DNA of 14,160 bases from a bacterium UBP2_UBA4780. GTDB lineage: Bacteria; Edwardsbacteria; AC1; EtOH8. Of this stretch, positions 1 through 6,924 are shown piece after piece. Location: positions 1 through 14,160 of the forward strand of contig DHHE01000204.1 in NCBI GenBank assembly GCA_002403115.1. Reading direction: 5' to 3'. Every line of letters starts with the position of its first letter. The first letter of the stretch is position 1. The notes under the pieces were generated by a model. It was not told the DNA's origin. It saw only the letters and a program-made list of their open reading frames with translations, and did no database searches. Both the position numbers and the translations under genes were made by a program.

Positions 1-46
1 GGCAAGGGGCTGGGCTCAGGGTGACGGTTGTTGGAAGAAGAGTGTT

Positions 47-493
47 ATGAGAAAGAGAAGAGGAGAGGACAAAGGGAAAAAGCTTGTCCGCTTCGGGGTC
101 TCCATCGAGGAGGGCCTGATAGCCAGGTTCGACCGGCGCATCTCCGGGAGGGGATACCGCAACCGGTCCGAGGCCATCCGGGACATGATCCGCGACCTGC
201 TGACCGCGGATGCCGCCGAGAAGGGCGGGGAGATGATGGGGGTGATCGTGCTAATCTACGACCATCACCGGCCGCGTTTGGTCGAAAGACTGCTGGCCCT
301 GCAGCACGACGCCGGGGCCGACATCGTGGCCTCCCAGCACGTCCACCTGGACCACCACCATTGCATGGAGACCATCGTGGTCAGGGGGTCGGCCGCCAAG
401 CTGGAGGCGCTCCAGGGACGGATGGGGGCCCTCAAGGGGGTGGGCCAATGCCTGCTCTCCAAGACCAGTTGCCGGGCGCTGCATGATTTATAG
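47..493 (+). CDS. nikR: NikR-type nickel-responsive transcriptional regulator
   Basis: Nickel-sensing repressor of nickel uptake genes. The 148-residue protein has an N-terminal ribbon-helix-helix DNA-binding domain (about residues 13-52, including GYRNRSEAIRDMIRDLL) and a C-terminal ACT-like nickel-binding domain (about 63-146). All four high-affinity nickel ligands are visible: His87 (LQHDAG), His98 and His100 (SQHVHLDHHHC) and Cys106. Their 11/2/6 spacing equals that of E. coli NikR His76, His87, His89 and Cys95. It is about 11 residues longer at the N-terminus than the E. coli protein. The ATG follows a purine-rich GGAAGAAGAG stretch. A palindrome about 480 bp downstream of its stop (977-1011) is the likely target, ahead of a metal transport operon. 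No operator is visible in the 46 bases upstream. The family call is secure; the target assignment is inference. Confidence 0.95.
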   Translation: MRKRRGEDKGKKLVRFGVSIEEGLIARFDRRISGRGYRNRSEAIRDMIRDLLTADAAEKGGEMMGVIVLIYDHHRPRLVERLLALQHDAGADIVASQHVHLDHHHCMETIVVRGSAAKLEALQGRMGALKGVGQCLLSKTSCRALHDL

Positions 494-514
494 CCGTCAG
501 GGAGGCAGGGGCGC

Positions 515-937
515 ATGAAGATCAAGGAGATCTACAGCAAGGTGATCCGCTGGCTGGAAAAGGCCATCGCCCTGGCGGTGATCGTCGGGGTGCTGGTGGC
601 CGCGGTCAAGGGCGGGATAGCCCTGGCCGGCATGGACTGGTCGGAGACGGAGACCTTCTACGAGCTGATCTACCGGGTGCTGCTGCTGGTCATCGGCCTG
701 GAGCTGGTGCGGATGCTGGTGACCCACAGCCTGGCGGCGGTGCTGGAGCTGCTGGCCTTCGTCATCGCCCGCAAGATGCTGAAGCCCGAGCTGACCGCGC
801 TGGACATAATACTGAGCGTGGCCGCCTTCACCGCCCTGCTGGCCGGGCGCAAGCACCTGATGAGCCGCTCCTGCTACCCGCCCGGGGAGATGCCGGAGGA
901 CGAAGAGCCCTGCCGGGGAAAGGACCCGGGGGGCTGA
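515..937 (+). CDS. PsiE-like small integral membrane protein
   Basis: A 140-residue inner-membrane protein with about four hydrophobic helices (roughly residues 16-38, 50-70, 72-88 and 94-112) and a hydrophilic, acidic, Cys-containing C-terminal tail (residues 118-140). The acidic FYELIYRVLLLVIGLELVRM segment and the ARKMLKPELTALDIILS stretch resemble the phosphate-starvation-inducible PsiE family, whose biochemical function is unknown. The start has a good Shine-Dalgarno sequence (GGGAGGCAGGGG) just upstream. It lies 21 bases after nikR on the same strand and could be cotranscribed with it. It ends just before the NikR-type operator and promoter, so it is outside the presumed nickel operon proper. 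A role in metal homeostasis is possible from position only. The topology is clear; the family assignment is moderate. Confidence 0.65.
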   Translation: MKIKEIYSKVIRWLEKAIALAVIVGVLVAAVKGGIALAGMDWSETETFYELIYRVLLLVIGLELVRMLVTHSLAAVLELLAFVIARKMLKPELTALDIILSVAAFTALLAGRKHLMSRSCYPPGEMPEDEEPCRGKDPGG

Positions 938-961
938 GGTGAAGCGGCCGGGCCGGGGGGC

Positions 962-990
962 TTGACAAAAGGCGTAAAACGTGCTACAAT
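962..990 (+). promoter_or_regulatory. Sigma70-type promoter of the nickel transport operon
   Basis: A consensus -35 box TTGACA (962-967), a 17-base spacer and a -10 box TACAAT (985-990), one mismatch from TATAAT. Transcription should start near 997, leaving a leader of about 70 bases before the ATG at 1069. The -10 box lies inside the left arm of the palindrome at 977-1011, so a repressor bound there would block RNA polymerase. This is prediction from sequence only. Confidence 0.8.
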
Positions 991-1011
991 TTATTAAATC
1001 GTAGCACGTTT
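977..1011. promoter_or_regulatory. NikR operator (35-bp palindrome)
   Basis: Perfect 11-bp inverted arms, AAACGTGCTAC (977-987) and GTAGCACGTTT (1001-1011), flank a 13-base AT-rich centre. The centre is itself palindromic apart from the 988/1000 pair. The core GTGCTAC-N13-GTAGCAC fits the GTGTTAC-N13/14-GTAACAC type of NikR site described by comparative genomics for deltaproteobacteria and some other groups, rather than the E. coli GTATGA-N16-TCATAC type. It overlaps the promoter -10 and transcription start and lies downstream of nikR. Binding by this NikR is inferred from layout and neighbouring genes. Confidence 0.8.
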
Positions 1012-1068
1012 GCTTTTGCCGCAGGCCGTAGAAAACAAGTTACAATGAAAGGCAGGAAAGGGGTTTTG

Positions 1069-1767
1069 ATGGGAAGGATCGCCTGTTTTGCCCTGGCAAT
1101 CATGGCCGTGGCGGTGAACGTTTACGCCGCCCGGCCGTTGGACACCGACGACGCCGGCACGGTGGAGCCCGGGAAGTACGAGGTAGATCTGGGATACGAT
1201 CACATCAACCACAACCCCGACGGCATCTGCCAGTCGCCCGGCTTCCAGCTGAAGCACGGGCTGTCCGCCCGGATGGACATCGGGGTGGCCTTCGGCCATG
1301 AGACATGGAAGGACGCCGAGGGCAGCACAGTGTCCTGGGGCACCACCCCGCTGGCGGTCGGGCTCAAGGCGGCCCTGCTCCGGGAGCACAAGTTGCTTCC
1401 CGATATTTCGCTTTCGGCCGGATTCGAGACCGGCTCCAACGCCTGGGGCTTGAACGCCATCGCCAGCCGGGAGATCTCCGGCCTGGGCCTGCACCTCAAC
1501 CTGGGCTACAACGGCTCGGGAGTGGCCCTGGAGCGCGGCAGCTACGGTTTCGGGCTGGCGGCCGAGTACCCCCTATTCGAAAAGCTGCGCCTGTGCGCCG
1601 AGCTGAACTCGGAGCTTCTGGACGACGGCCATGAGGTCCTGGGTAACAGCGGTCTGGTGGGCGGCTCCATCGACCTGGGCTTCGGTTCTTGGGACCTGGG
1701 GGGGCGCCTGTTCGACAAGCGGGGTCCGCGCTGGCAGGCGGTCACCGGGCTGACGATAGGATTCTGA
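1069..1767 (+). CDS. Predicted outer-membrane beta-barrel protein, first gene of the nickel operon
   Basis: A 232-residue exported protein. Residues 1-20 form a signal peptide with predicted cleavage at VYA/ARP. The mature part begins RPLDTDDAGTVEPGKYEVDL, recalling the putative transporter family grouped with the phenol-degradation MetA-pathway proteins. The rest is alternating amphipathic strands (YEVDLGYDH, ARMDIGVAFG, LHLNLGYNG, GSIDLGFG, LGGRLF) and ends in GLTIGF, the C-terminal Phe typical of barrels assembled by BAM. The ATG at 1069 is preferred over the one at 1045 because AGGAAAGGGG lies five bases before it; the longer form adds eight residues. As first gene behind a NikR-type operator it may pass nickel or a nickel chelate across the outer membrane. 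That substrate is inference from position. The barrel call is good, the family call moderate. Confidence 0.7.
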   Translation: MGRIACFALAIMAVAVNVYAARPLDTDDAGTVEPGKYEVDLGYDHINHNPDGICQSPGFQLKHGLSARMDIGVAFGHETWKDAEGSTVSWGTTPLAVGLKAALLREHKLLPDISLSAGFETGSNAWGLNAIASREISGLGLHLNLGYNGSGVALERGSYGFGLAAEYPLFEKLRLCAELNSELLDDGHEVLGNSGLVGGSIDLGFGSWDLGGRLFDKRGPRWQAVTGLTIGF

Positions 1768-1773
1768 CAATTC

Positions 1774-1793
1774 AACCGCAGAGGACGCAGAGA
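1774..1793 (+). repeat. Remnant of an ACCGCAGAGG-type interspersed repeat
   Basis: The sequence AACCGCAGAGGACGCAGAGA resembles the iterated (A)CCRCAGAGGNACRCAGAG motif seen here in fuller palindromic form at 4567-4660, and which I know as a dispersed repeat in many environmental bacterial genomes. It fills most of the 26-base gap between the barrel gene and the lipoprotein gene. It therefore also supplies the sequence in front of that start codon (GAGG at 1781-1784). No matching inverted arm is visible nearby. Confidence 0.45.
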
Positions 1794-2714
1794 ATGAAAA
1801 GCATGCATCACAGATCCTCCAGGAACAGGATCGCCATACTATTTTCCGCCATGGCTCTGATAGCAGGCTGCGGGGGCGGCCAGGCCAAGAAGGAAAAAAC
1901 AATCGCCACCTCGTTCTACCCCATGTATCTGGCCACGGCCAACATCGCCGCCGGGGTGCCGGGGGTGAAGGTGGTCAACATCACCCGGCCGTTCACCGGG
2001 TGCCTGCACGACTACCAGCTGACCACCGAGGAGGTCAAGACCCTGTCCGGGGCCGACGTCTTCGTGGTCAACGGCGGGGGCATGGAGTCGTTCCTGGACA
2101 AGGTCGTTTCGCAGCTGCCGGCGCTCAGAGTGATCGACGCCTCGGAGGGGTTGACGCTGCTGGCCGGCGAAAACGGAGAGACCAATCCCCACGTCTGGGT
2201 GTCGGTAACGGGCGCCATGGGCCAGGTAAGGAACATAGCCAAGGGCCTGGCCGAGGCCGATTCGGCAAACGCCGCGGCCTACCGGAGGAACTCCGACGCC
2301 TACCTGGCCAGGCTGGATTCGCTGAGGGAACGGATGCTAGAAGGGACTAAAGACCTGAAAAGCCGGGACATCATCACCTTCCACGAGGCCTTTCCCTATT
2401 TCGCCCGGGAACTGGGACTGAACGTGGTCGCCGTCATCCAGCGCGAGCCGGGGACGGCCCCCAGCCCCCAGGAGCTGGCCGGGACCGTCAAGCTGATCAA
2501 GAGCAAAAAGATAAGAGCGCTGTTCGCCGAACCCCAGTACCCTGCCAAGGAGGCCGAGGCCATCGCCCGGGAGACGGGAGCCAGGGTCTACATCCTGGAC
2601 CCGGTGTCCACCGGGCCGATGGACGACCTCGATTTCTACATCAAGTCCATGGATGCTGATCTGATCACCCTGAAGAGGGCGTTGGGCGAACAACAAAGGC
2701 TCGGAGGACAATGA
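1794..2714 (+). CDS. TroA/ZnuA-family metal-binding lipoprotein (cluster A-I solute-binding protein)
   Basis: Periplasmic, membrane-anchored metal-binding protein of 306 residues. A lipoprotein signal ends at the lipobox LIAGC, with lipidated Cys26. The expected TroA-fold ligands are all present: His72 (GCLHDYQLT), His133 (NPHVWV), His197 (TFHEAF) and Asp269 (LDPVSTG), with the conserved AEPQ motif at 245-248. There is no His-rich loop between the first two ligands, unlike zinc-specific ZnuA proteins. ATG 1794 gives a short charged n-region; ATG 1803 is an alternative. Family members normally feed an ABC transporter for Zn, Mn or Fe. Here no ABC subunit is adjacent: the gene overlaps by 4 bp (ATGA) with a NicO/UreH-type permease and lies behind a NikR-type operator. 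Nickel or cobalt is therefore the likely ligand, by inference. The family call is firm; the metal is uncertain. Confidence 0.88.
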   Translation: MKSMHHRSSRNRIAILFSAMALIAGCGGGQAKKEKTIATSFYPMYLATANIAAGVPGVKVVNITRPFTGCLHDYQLTTEEVKTLSGADVFVVNGGGMESFLDKVVSQLPALRVIDASEGLTLLAGENGETNPHVWVSVTGAMGQVRNIAKGLAEADSANAAAYRRNSDAYLARLDSLRERMLEGTKDLKSRDIITFHEAFPYFARELGLNVVAVIQREPGTAPSPQELAGTVKLIKSKKIRALFAEPQYPAKEAEAIARETGARVYILDPVSTGPMDDLDFYIKSMDADLITLKRALGEQQRLGGQ

Positions 2715-3424
2715 ACAACGAGTTAGCCATTCTATCAGCCACCGCGGCATCATTGGGGCTGGTGCACACCGTCCTGGGCCCGGACCACTACCTTCCCTTC
2801 ACCGTCATGGCCAGGGCCAGGGGCTGGAAGCTGGCGAAGACGATGTGGATCACCTTCCTATGCGGGCTGGGGCACATCGGCAGCTCGGTCCTGCTGGGGC
2901 TGGCCGGAGCCGCCCTGGGAACGGCGGTGGGCAGGCTGGAGGCCGTCGAATCGTTCCGGGGCAACCTGGCGGCCTGGGCCATGATCGCCTTCGGGCTGGT
3001 CTACGCGGCTTGGGGCGTGAGGCGCGCTTTGCGCAACAGGCCGCACCGCCATAGCCACGACCACGGCGACGGCACCAGCCACGAGCACGTGCACGTCCAT
3101 GAGGACGGCCATGTGCACCTTCACGACGCGGAAGTAAAGGCATCAATAACACCCTGGGTACTTTTCACCATCTTCGTGTTCGGTCCGTGCGAGCCGCTGA
3201 TACCGCTACTGATGTACCCGGCCGCCAAGCACAGCGTCGGGGGCATGGTCCTGGTGTCCGGTATATTCGGGGCGGTTACCATCGCCACCATGATGTCCAT
3301 CGTAGCCGTCACCACTCTGGGCCTGAAACGTCTGACATTGGGCAGGATGGAGCGTTATAGCCACGCCCTGGCTGGGGCCACCATCTTCCTGTGCGGAGCC
3401 GCCATCCAGTTCCTGGGACTTTAG
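2711..3424 (+). CDS. NicO/UreH-type nickel (cobalt) permease with His-rich loop
   Basis: A 237-residue inner-membrane protein with about six hydrophobic segments (roughly residues 5-25, 43-70, 87-103, 147-170, 178-200 and 218-237). Helix I carries HTVLGPDH (His19, Asp25, His26), the counterpart of the HX4DH motif of nickel/cobalt permeases but with one extra residue between the His and the Asp. A central hydrophilic loop (residues 111-139) holds 11 histidines in HxH patterns. It is followed by FGPCEPLIPLLMYP, typical of UreH/TauE-like proteins. The start codon overlaps the lipoprotein stop (ATGA), indicating translational coupling. NicO relatives include both importers (UreH) and exporters (RcnA). 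Repression by NikR, if correct, argues for uptake, since NikR shuts off import when nickel is plentiful. Cobalt cannot be excluded. Confidence 0.82.
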   Translation: MNNELAILSATAASLGLVHTVLGPDHYLPFTVMARARGWKLAKTMWITFLCGLGHIGSSVLLGLAGAALGTAVGRLEAVESFRGNLAAWAMIAFGLVYAAWGVRRALRNRPHRHSHDHGDGTSHEHVHVHEDGHVHLHDAEVKASITPWVLFTIFVFGPCEPLIPLLMYPAAKHSVGGMVLVSGIFGAVTIATMMSIVAVTTLGLKRLTLGRMERYSHALAGATIFLCGAAIQFLGL

Positions 3425-3448
3425 AGGGCGCGGAGCCCGCCCTGCTGA

Positions 3449-3486
3449 GGGAAGACCGCCGGGATGAACCGGCGGTCTTCCCGTTT
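3449..3486 (+). terminator. Rho-independent terminator of the nickel operon
   Basis: A perfect 14-bp stem, GGGAAGACCGCCGG (3449-3462) and CCGGCGGTCTTCCC (3469-3482), with the 6-base loop GATGAA. It begins 24 bases after the permease stop. Only a short T-run (GTTT) follows, so termination relies on the very stable stem. It separates the nickel unit from queA. Confidence 0.85.
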
Positions 3487-3490
3487 GCGA

Positions 3491-3519
3491 TTGAACGGAA
3501 GGCCGGCATCTGATATAAT
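3491..3519 (+). promoter_or_regulatory. Extended -10 promoter of queA, predicted leaderless start
   Basis: TTGAAC (3491-3496), a 17-base spacer and a perfect TATAAT (3514-3519) preceded by TGA, giving the extended -10 TGNTATAAT. Counting the last T of the -10 box as -7 places +1 at 3526, the A of the queA ATG. The six bases between box and ATG contain no Shine-Dalgarno sequence, in line with a leaderless mRNA. Confidence 0.8.
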
Positions 3520-3525
3520 GTTTTA

Positions 3526-4560
3526 ATGGGGCTTGGGAAACTCAGATTATCCGATTTCGACTATCACCTGCCTCCGGAGCTGATCGCCCAGCGCCCGGCC
3601 GAACGGCGGGACGGGTCCCGGCTGCTGGTGCTCCATCGCGAGAACGGAAGGATCGAGCACCGGCAATTCGGCGACATCGTCTTATTCCTGAAGCCTGACG
3701 ACCTGCTGGTGCTTAACGCCACCAAGGTCATCCCGGCCCGGCTGCTGGGCCGCAAATCAGGAAGCGGGGGTCAGGCCGAACTGCTGCTGCTGAGGCGCCG
3801 GTCGGATAAGCAGTGGGAATGCCTGGTCAAGCCGGGGCGGAGGCTGATGCCCGGGGCCAGGATCGAATTTGCCGAGGGGCCGATGACGGCCGAGATCCTG
3901 GAGAACCAGGGGAGGGGGCGGCGCTTGGTCTCGTTCGATTTCCTTGGCGATTTCTTCGGCCTGCTGGACCGCGCCGGGCACGTGCCGCTGCCGCCGTACA
4001 TCGGACGCGGAGACGAGCCCGAAGACCGGGAACGATACCAGACGGTCTACGCCAGGGATCCGGGGTCGGTGGCCGCGCCCACCGCCGGCCTGCACTTCAC
4101 CCCCGAGATACTGGAGCGCGCCAGGGAAAAGGGGGTAGGCGTCCTGGAGGTGGTGCTGCACGTCGGCTGGGGGACTTTCAAGGAGGTGGAGGCGGTGGAC
4201 ATTTGCCAGCACCGGATGGAAGAGGAATATTACCGGATCGACGCCGCGGCCGCCGAGGAAATCTACAGGGCCAGGGATGAAGGCAGAAGGATAGTGGCGG
4301 TGGGGACCACCGCCGTCAGGGCGCTGGAGAGTTTCGCCCGGTCAGGTAAACATGAGGGTTGGACGGAGATATTCATCCACCCTCCGTGCGGTTTCAACTT
4401 GGTCGGCGCCCTGGTGACCAATTTCCACCTGCCGCGCTCCACCCTGCTGATGCTGGTAAGCGCCCTGGCCGGAGTGGAGAACATCCGGAAATCCTACGCC
4501 GAGGCGATCCGGGAGGGCTACCGGTTCTACAGTTACGGCGACGCCATGCTGATAATCTGA
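3526..4560 (+). CDS. queA: S-adenosylmethionine:tRNA ribosyltransferase-isomerase
   Basis: Cytoplasmic enzyme of queuosine synthesis. It transfers and isomerises the ribosyl moiety of SAM onto preQ1-modified tRNA (G34 of GUN anticodons) to make epoxyqueuosine. At 344 residues it is close to the usual family length. Family hallmarks run in order: LSDFDYHLPPELIAQRPAE at the N-terminus, NATKVIPARLLGRK (about 65-78), VAAPTAGLHFTPEILERA (about 183-200), HVGWGTFKEVE, GTTAVRALES, the CGFNLVGALVTNFHLPRSTL block (about 288-307) and a C-terminal YGDAMLII. The ATG at 3526 fits the conserved N-terminus and has no Shine-Dalgarno sequence. The upstream promoter predicts a leaderless transcript. tgt, which acts earlier in the same pathway, follows on the same strand after a repeat-containing gap of about 110 bases. 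Confidence 0.97.
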   Translation: MGLGKLRLSDFDYHLPPELIAQRPAERRDGSRLLVLHRENGRIEHRQFGDIVLFLKPDDLLVLNATKVIPARLLGRKSGSGGQAELLLLRRRSDKQWECLVKPGRRLMPGARIEFAEGPMTAEILENQGRGRRLVSFDFLGDFFGLLDRAGHVPLPPYIGRGDEPEDRERYQTVYARDPGSVAAPTAGLHFTPEILERAREKGVGVLEVVLHVGWGTFKEVEAVDICQHRMEEEYYRIDAAAAEEIYRARDEGRRIVAVGTTAVRALESFARSGKHEGWTEIFIHPPCGFNLVGALVTNFHLPRSTLLMLVSALAGVENIRKSYAEAIREGYRFYSYGDAMLII

Positions 4561-4566
4561 TTATTG

Positions 4567-4660
4567 GCCACAGAGGCACAGAGACCCGGAGAGATCCGGT
4601 TTTCCGCCGCGAAAAGACCTTGGCGGCAAGCGGGTCTCAGCGCCTCCGAGCCTCTGTGGC
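4567..4660. repeat. Palindromic CCACAGAGGCACAGAG-type interspersed repeat
   Basis: Outer arms GCCACAGAGGC (4567-4577) and GCCTCTGTGGC (4650-4660) are perfect complements. Within them GAGACCCG (4581-4588) pairs with CGGGTCTC (4631-4638), and CCGCC (4604-4608) with GGCGG (4622-4626). The whole can fold into a long interrupted hairpin of about 94 bases. The CACAGAGGCACAGAG wording matches a class of dispersed palindromic repeats I recognise from many environmental genomes. No terminal T-run follows, so it is not an obvious terminator. It sits in the queA-tgt gap and ends immediately before the tgt ribosome-binding site. Confidence 0.7.
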
Positions 4661-4672
4661 AGGGGGAGCAAC
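4661..4672 (+). promoter_or_regulatory. Ribosome-binding site that fixes a non-canonical tgt start
   Basis: AGGGGGAG (4661-4668) is a strong Shine-Dalgarno sequence four to six bases ahead of ATC at 4673. The frame from ATC gives the N-terminal strand expected of Tgt. No ATG, GTG or TTG occurs in that frame between here and the TTG at 4712, which would lose 13 conserved-looking residues. The site therefore supports initiation at ATC. Confidence 0.6.
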
Positions 4673-5782
<1,110 letters not shown>

Positions 5783-5793
5783 GATCCCGATGG

Positions 5794-6918
5794 TCATCTC
5801 CAGACGCCCGGTATCCTCTGCCGGCAGTAGGGACAGCGGCCGTTTTTTACAAGATTACGTTCTATGAAATACCCCCGGCGCTCGATCAGCTTTTTGCCGC
5901 ACTTGTGGCAGTAGGTGTGGTTGGCCCGATGGCCCGGGACGTTGCCCAGATAGACATAACGGATCCCGGCCCGGCGGGCGATGGCGTAGGCCGTGTCCAG
6001 CGAGGCCGGCGGGGTGGGCGGCAGATGGGCCAGCTTGTGCTGGGGGAAGAAGCGGAGGAAGTGCAGCGGGACGTCAGGCCCCAGGCTGTCGGCCACCCAG
6101 CGGCAGAGGGCCGAGATCTCCCCGGGGCCGTCGTTGACGGTGGGTATGACCAAGTAGCCCAGTTCCAGCCACACGCCGCTTTTATGGAATGCCTTGGCAG
6201 CCTCCAGGATCGGGGCCAGGCTGGTGTTGGCCATCCGTTGATATGACCGGTCGGAGAAGCCCTTGAGGTCCAGGTTGGCCGCGTCCAGCACCCGGCAGAG
6301 CTCGGCCAGCGGCCCGGTGTTTATGTGGCCCGAGGTGACCATCACGTTCCGTATCCCCGACCCCCGGGCCAGGGCCGAGATATCGTACATGTACTCGTAG
6401 AAGACGGCCGGTTCGCCGTAGGTGTACGAGATGGAAGCGCAGCCGGCGGCGGTCGCCGCAGCGGCCACCTTTTCCGGGGCGGTGTAGCCGGTCCGGTAAT
6501 CCGCGGGTTCGGCCTGGGAGATGTCCCAGTTCTGGCAGAACAGGCAGCGCATGCTGCAGCCGACGGTTGCTATGGAATAGGATTCGGTTCCGGGGAGAAA
6601 GTGGTAGAGCGGCTTCTTCTCGATGGGATCGACGTTGGCGGCGCAAAGCCGGCCGTAGACCAGGGAGACCAGCCCGCCTTCCTCGTTCCTGCGGACCCGG
6701 CAGTAACCGGTCTGTCCCTCCTTGAGGGCGCAGTTCCTGGGACAGAGGCGGCACTGGACAGCCTTCTTCTCCAGCTTGTCGTAATGCCTGGCAGGATGTC
6801 CCCGGTCGGCGGATGCCGAGAAGCCATGAAAAGCCAGGCAGGCCAGCATCAGAAAAAGCATAGAGAGGCGGATCGGACCCGGGCAAAAGTGGGGGTACTT
6901 TCCAGTCGGTTTGCTCAT
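5794..6918 (-). CDS. amrS: AmmeMemoRadiSam-system radical SAM enzyme with signal-peptide-like N-terminus
   Basis: Radical SAM protein of 374 residues related to AmrS and to pyruvate formate-lyase activating enzymes. The [4Fe-4S] motif is CSMRCLFC (Cys121, 125, 128). An N-terminal Cys cluster CRLCPRNC...C (56, 59, 63, 73) and a C-terminal zinc-ribbon-like pair (CHKC 337-340, CPYC 362-365) are typical of the family, as are YTYGEPAVFYEYM and VIPTVNDGPGEI. Partner genes for the MEMO and AMMECR1 domains are not in the window, and the substrate is unknown. Odd feature: residues 1-37 form a hydrophobic export-like segment (SMLFLMLACLAF, then SASA) before the usual domain start near residue 44. No start codon exists in frame after that segment, and the promoter predicts transcription from exactly 6918. 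The family call is strong; whether it is exported or anchored is open. Confidence 0.92.
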   Translation of the reverse strand: MSKPTGKYPHFCPGPIRLSMLFLMLACLAFHGFSASADRGHPARHYDKLEKKAVQCRLCPRNCALKEGQTGYCRVRRNEEGGLVSLVYGRLCAANVDPIEKKPLYHFLPGTESYSIATVGCSMRCLFCQNWDISQAEPADYRTGYTAPEKVAAAATAAGCASISYTYGEPAVFYEYMYDISALARGSGIRNVMVTSGHINTGPLAELCRVLDAANLDLKGFSDRSYQRMANTSLAPILEAAKAFHKSGVWLELGYLVIPTVNDGPGEISALCRWVADSLGPDVPLHFLRFFPQHKLAHLPPTPPASLDTAYAIARRAGIRYVYLGNVPGHRANHTYCHKCGKKLIERRGYFIERNLVKNGRCPYCRQRIPGVWR

Positions 6919-6924
6919 GAGGAC

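Noticed and set aside
28..486. An open frame overlapping nikR from TTG 28
   Set aside because: Its Arg/Gly/Pro-rich product has no family resemblance. The frame from ATG 47 gives a complete NikR with all nickel ligands.
977..1011. The palindrome as a terminator for nikR-psiE
   Set aside because: Its centre is AT-rich and self-complementary with no T-run after the right arm beyond GTTTG, and it contains the -10 box and predicted start point of a strong promoter. An operator explains it better.
1794..2714. Calling the lipoprotein ZnuA, part of a zinc ABC importer
   Set aside because: The fold and ligands fit the wider TroA family, but the His-rich zinc loop is absent, no znuB or znuC is nearby, and the operator and neighbours point to nickel. 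No gene symbol is given.
3118..3146. NhaA-like, ZIP or CDF transporter identity for the His-rich permease
   Set aside because: His-rich loops occur in many metal transporters, but the HTVLGPDH motif in helix I and the FGPCEPLIP segment are of the NicO/UreH kind.
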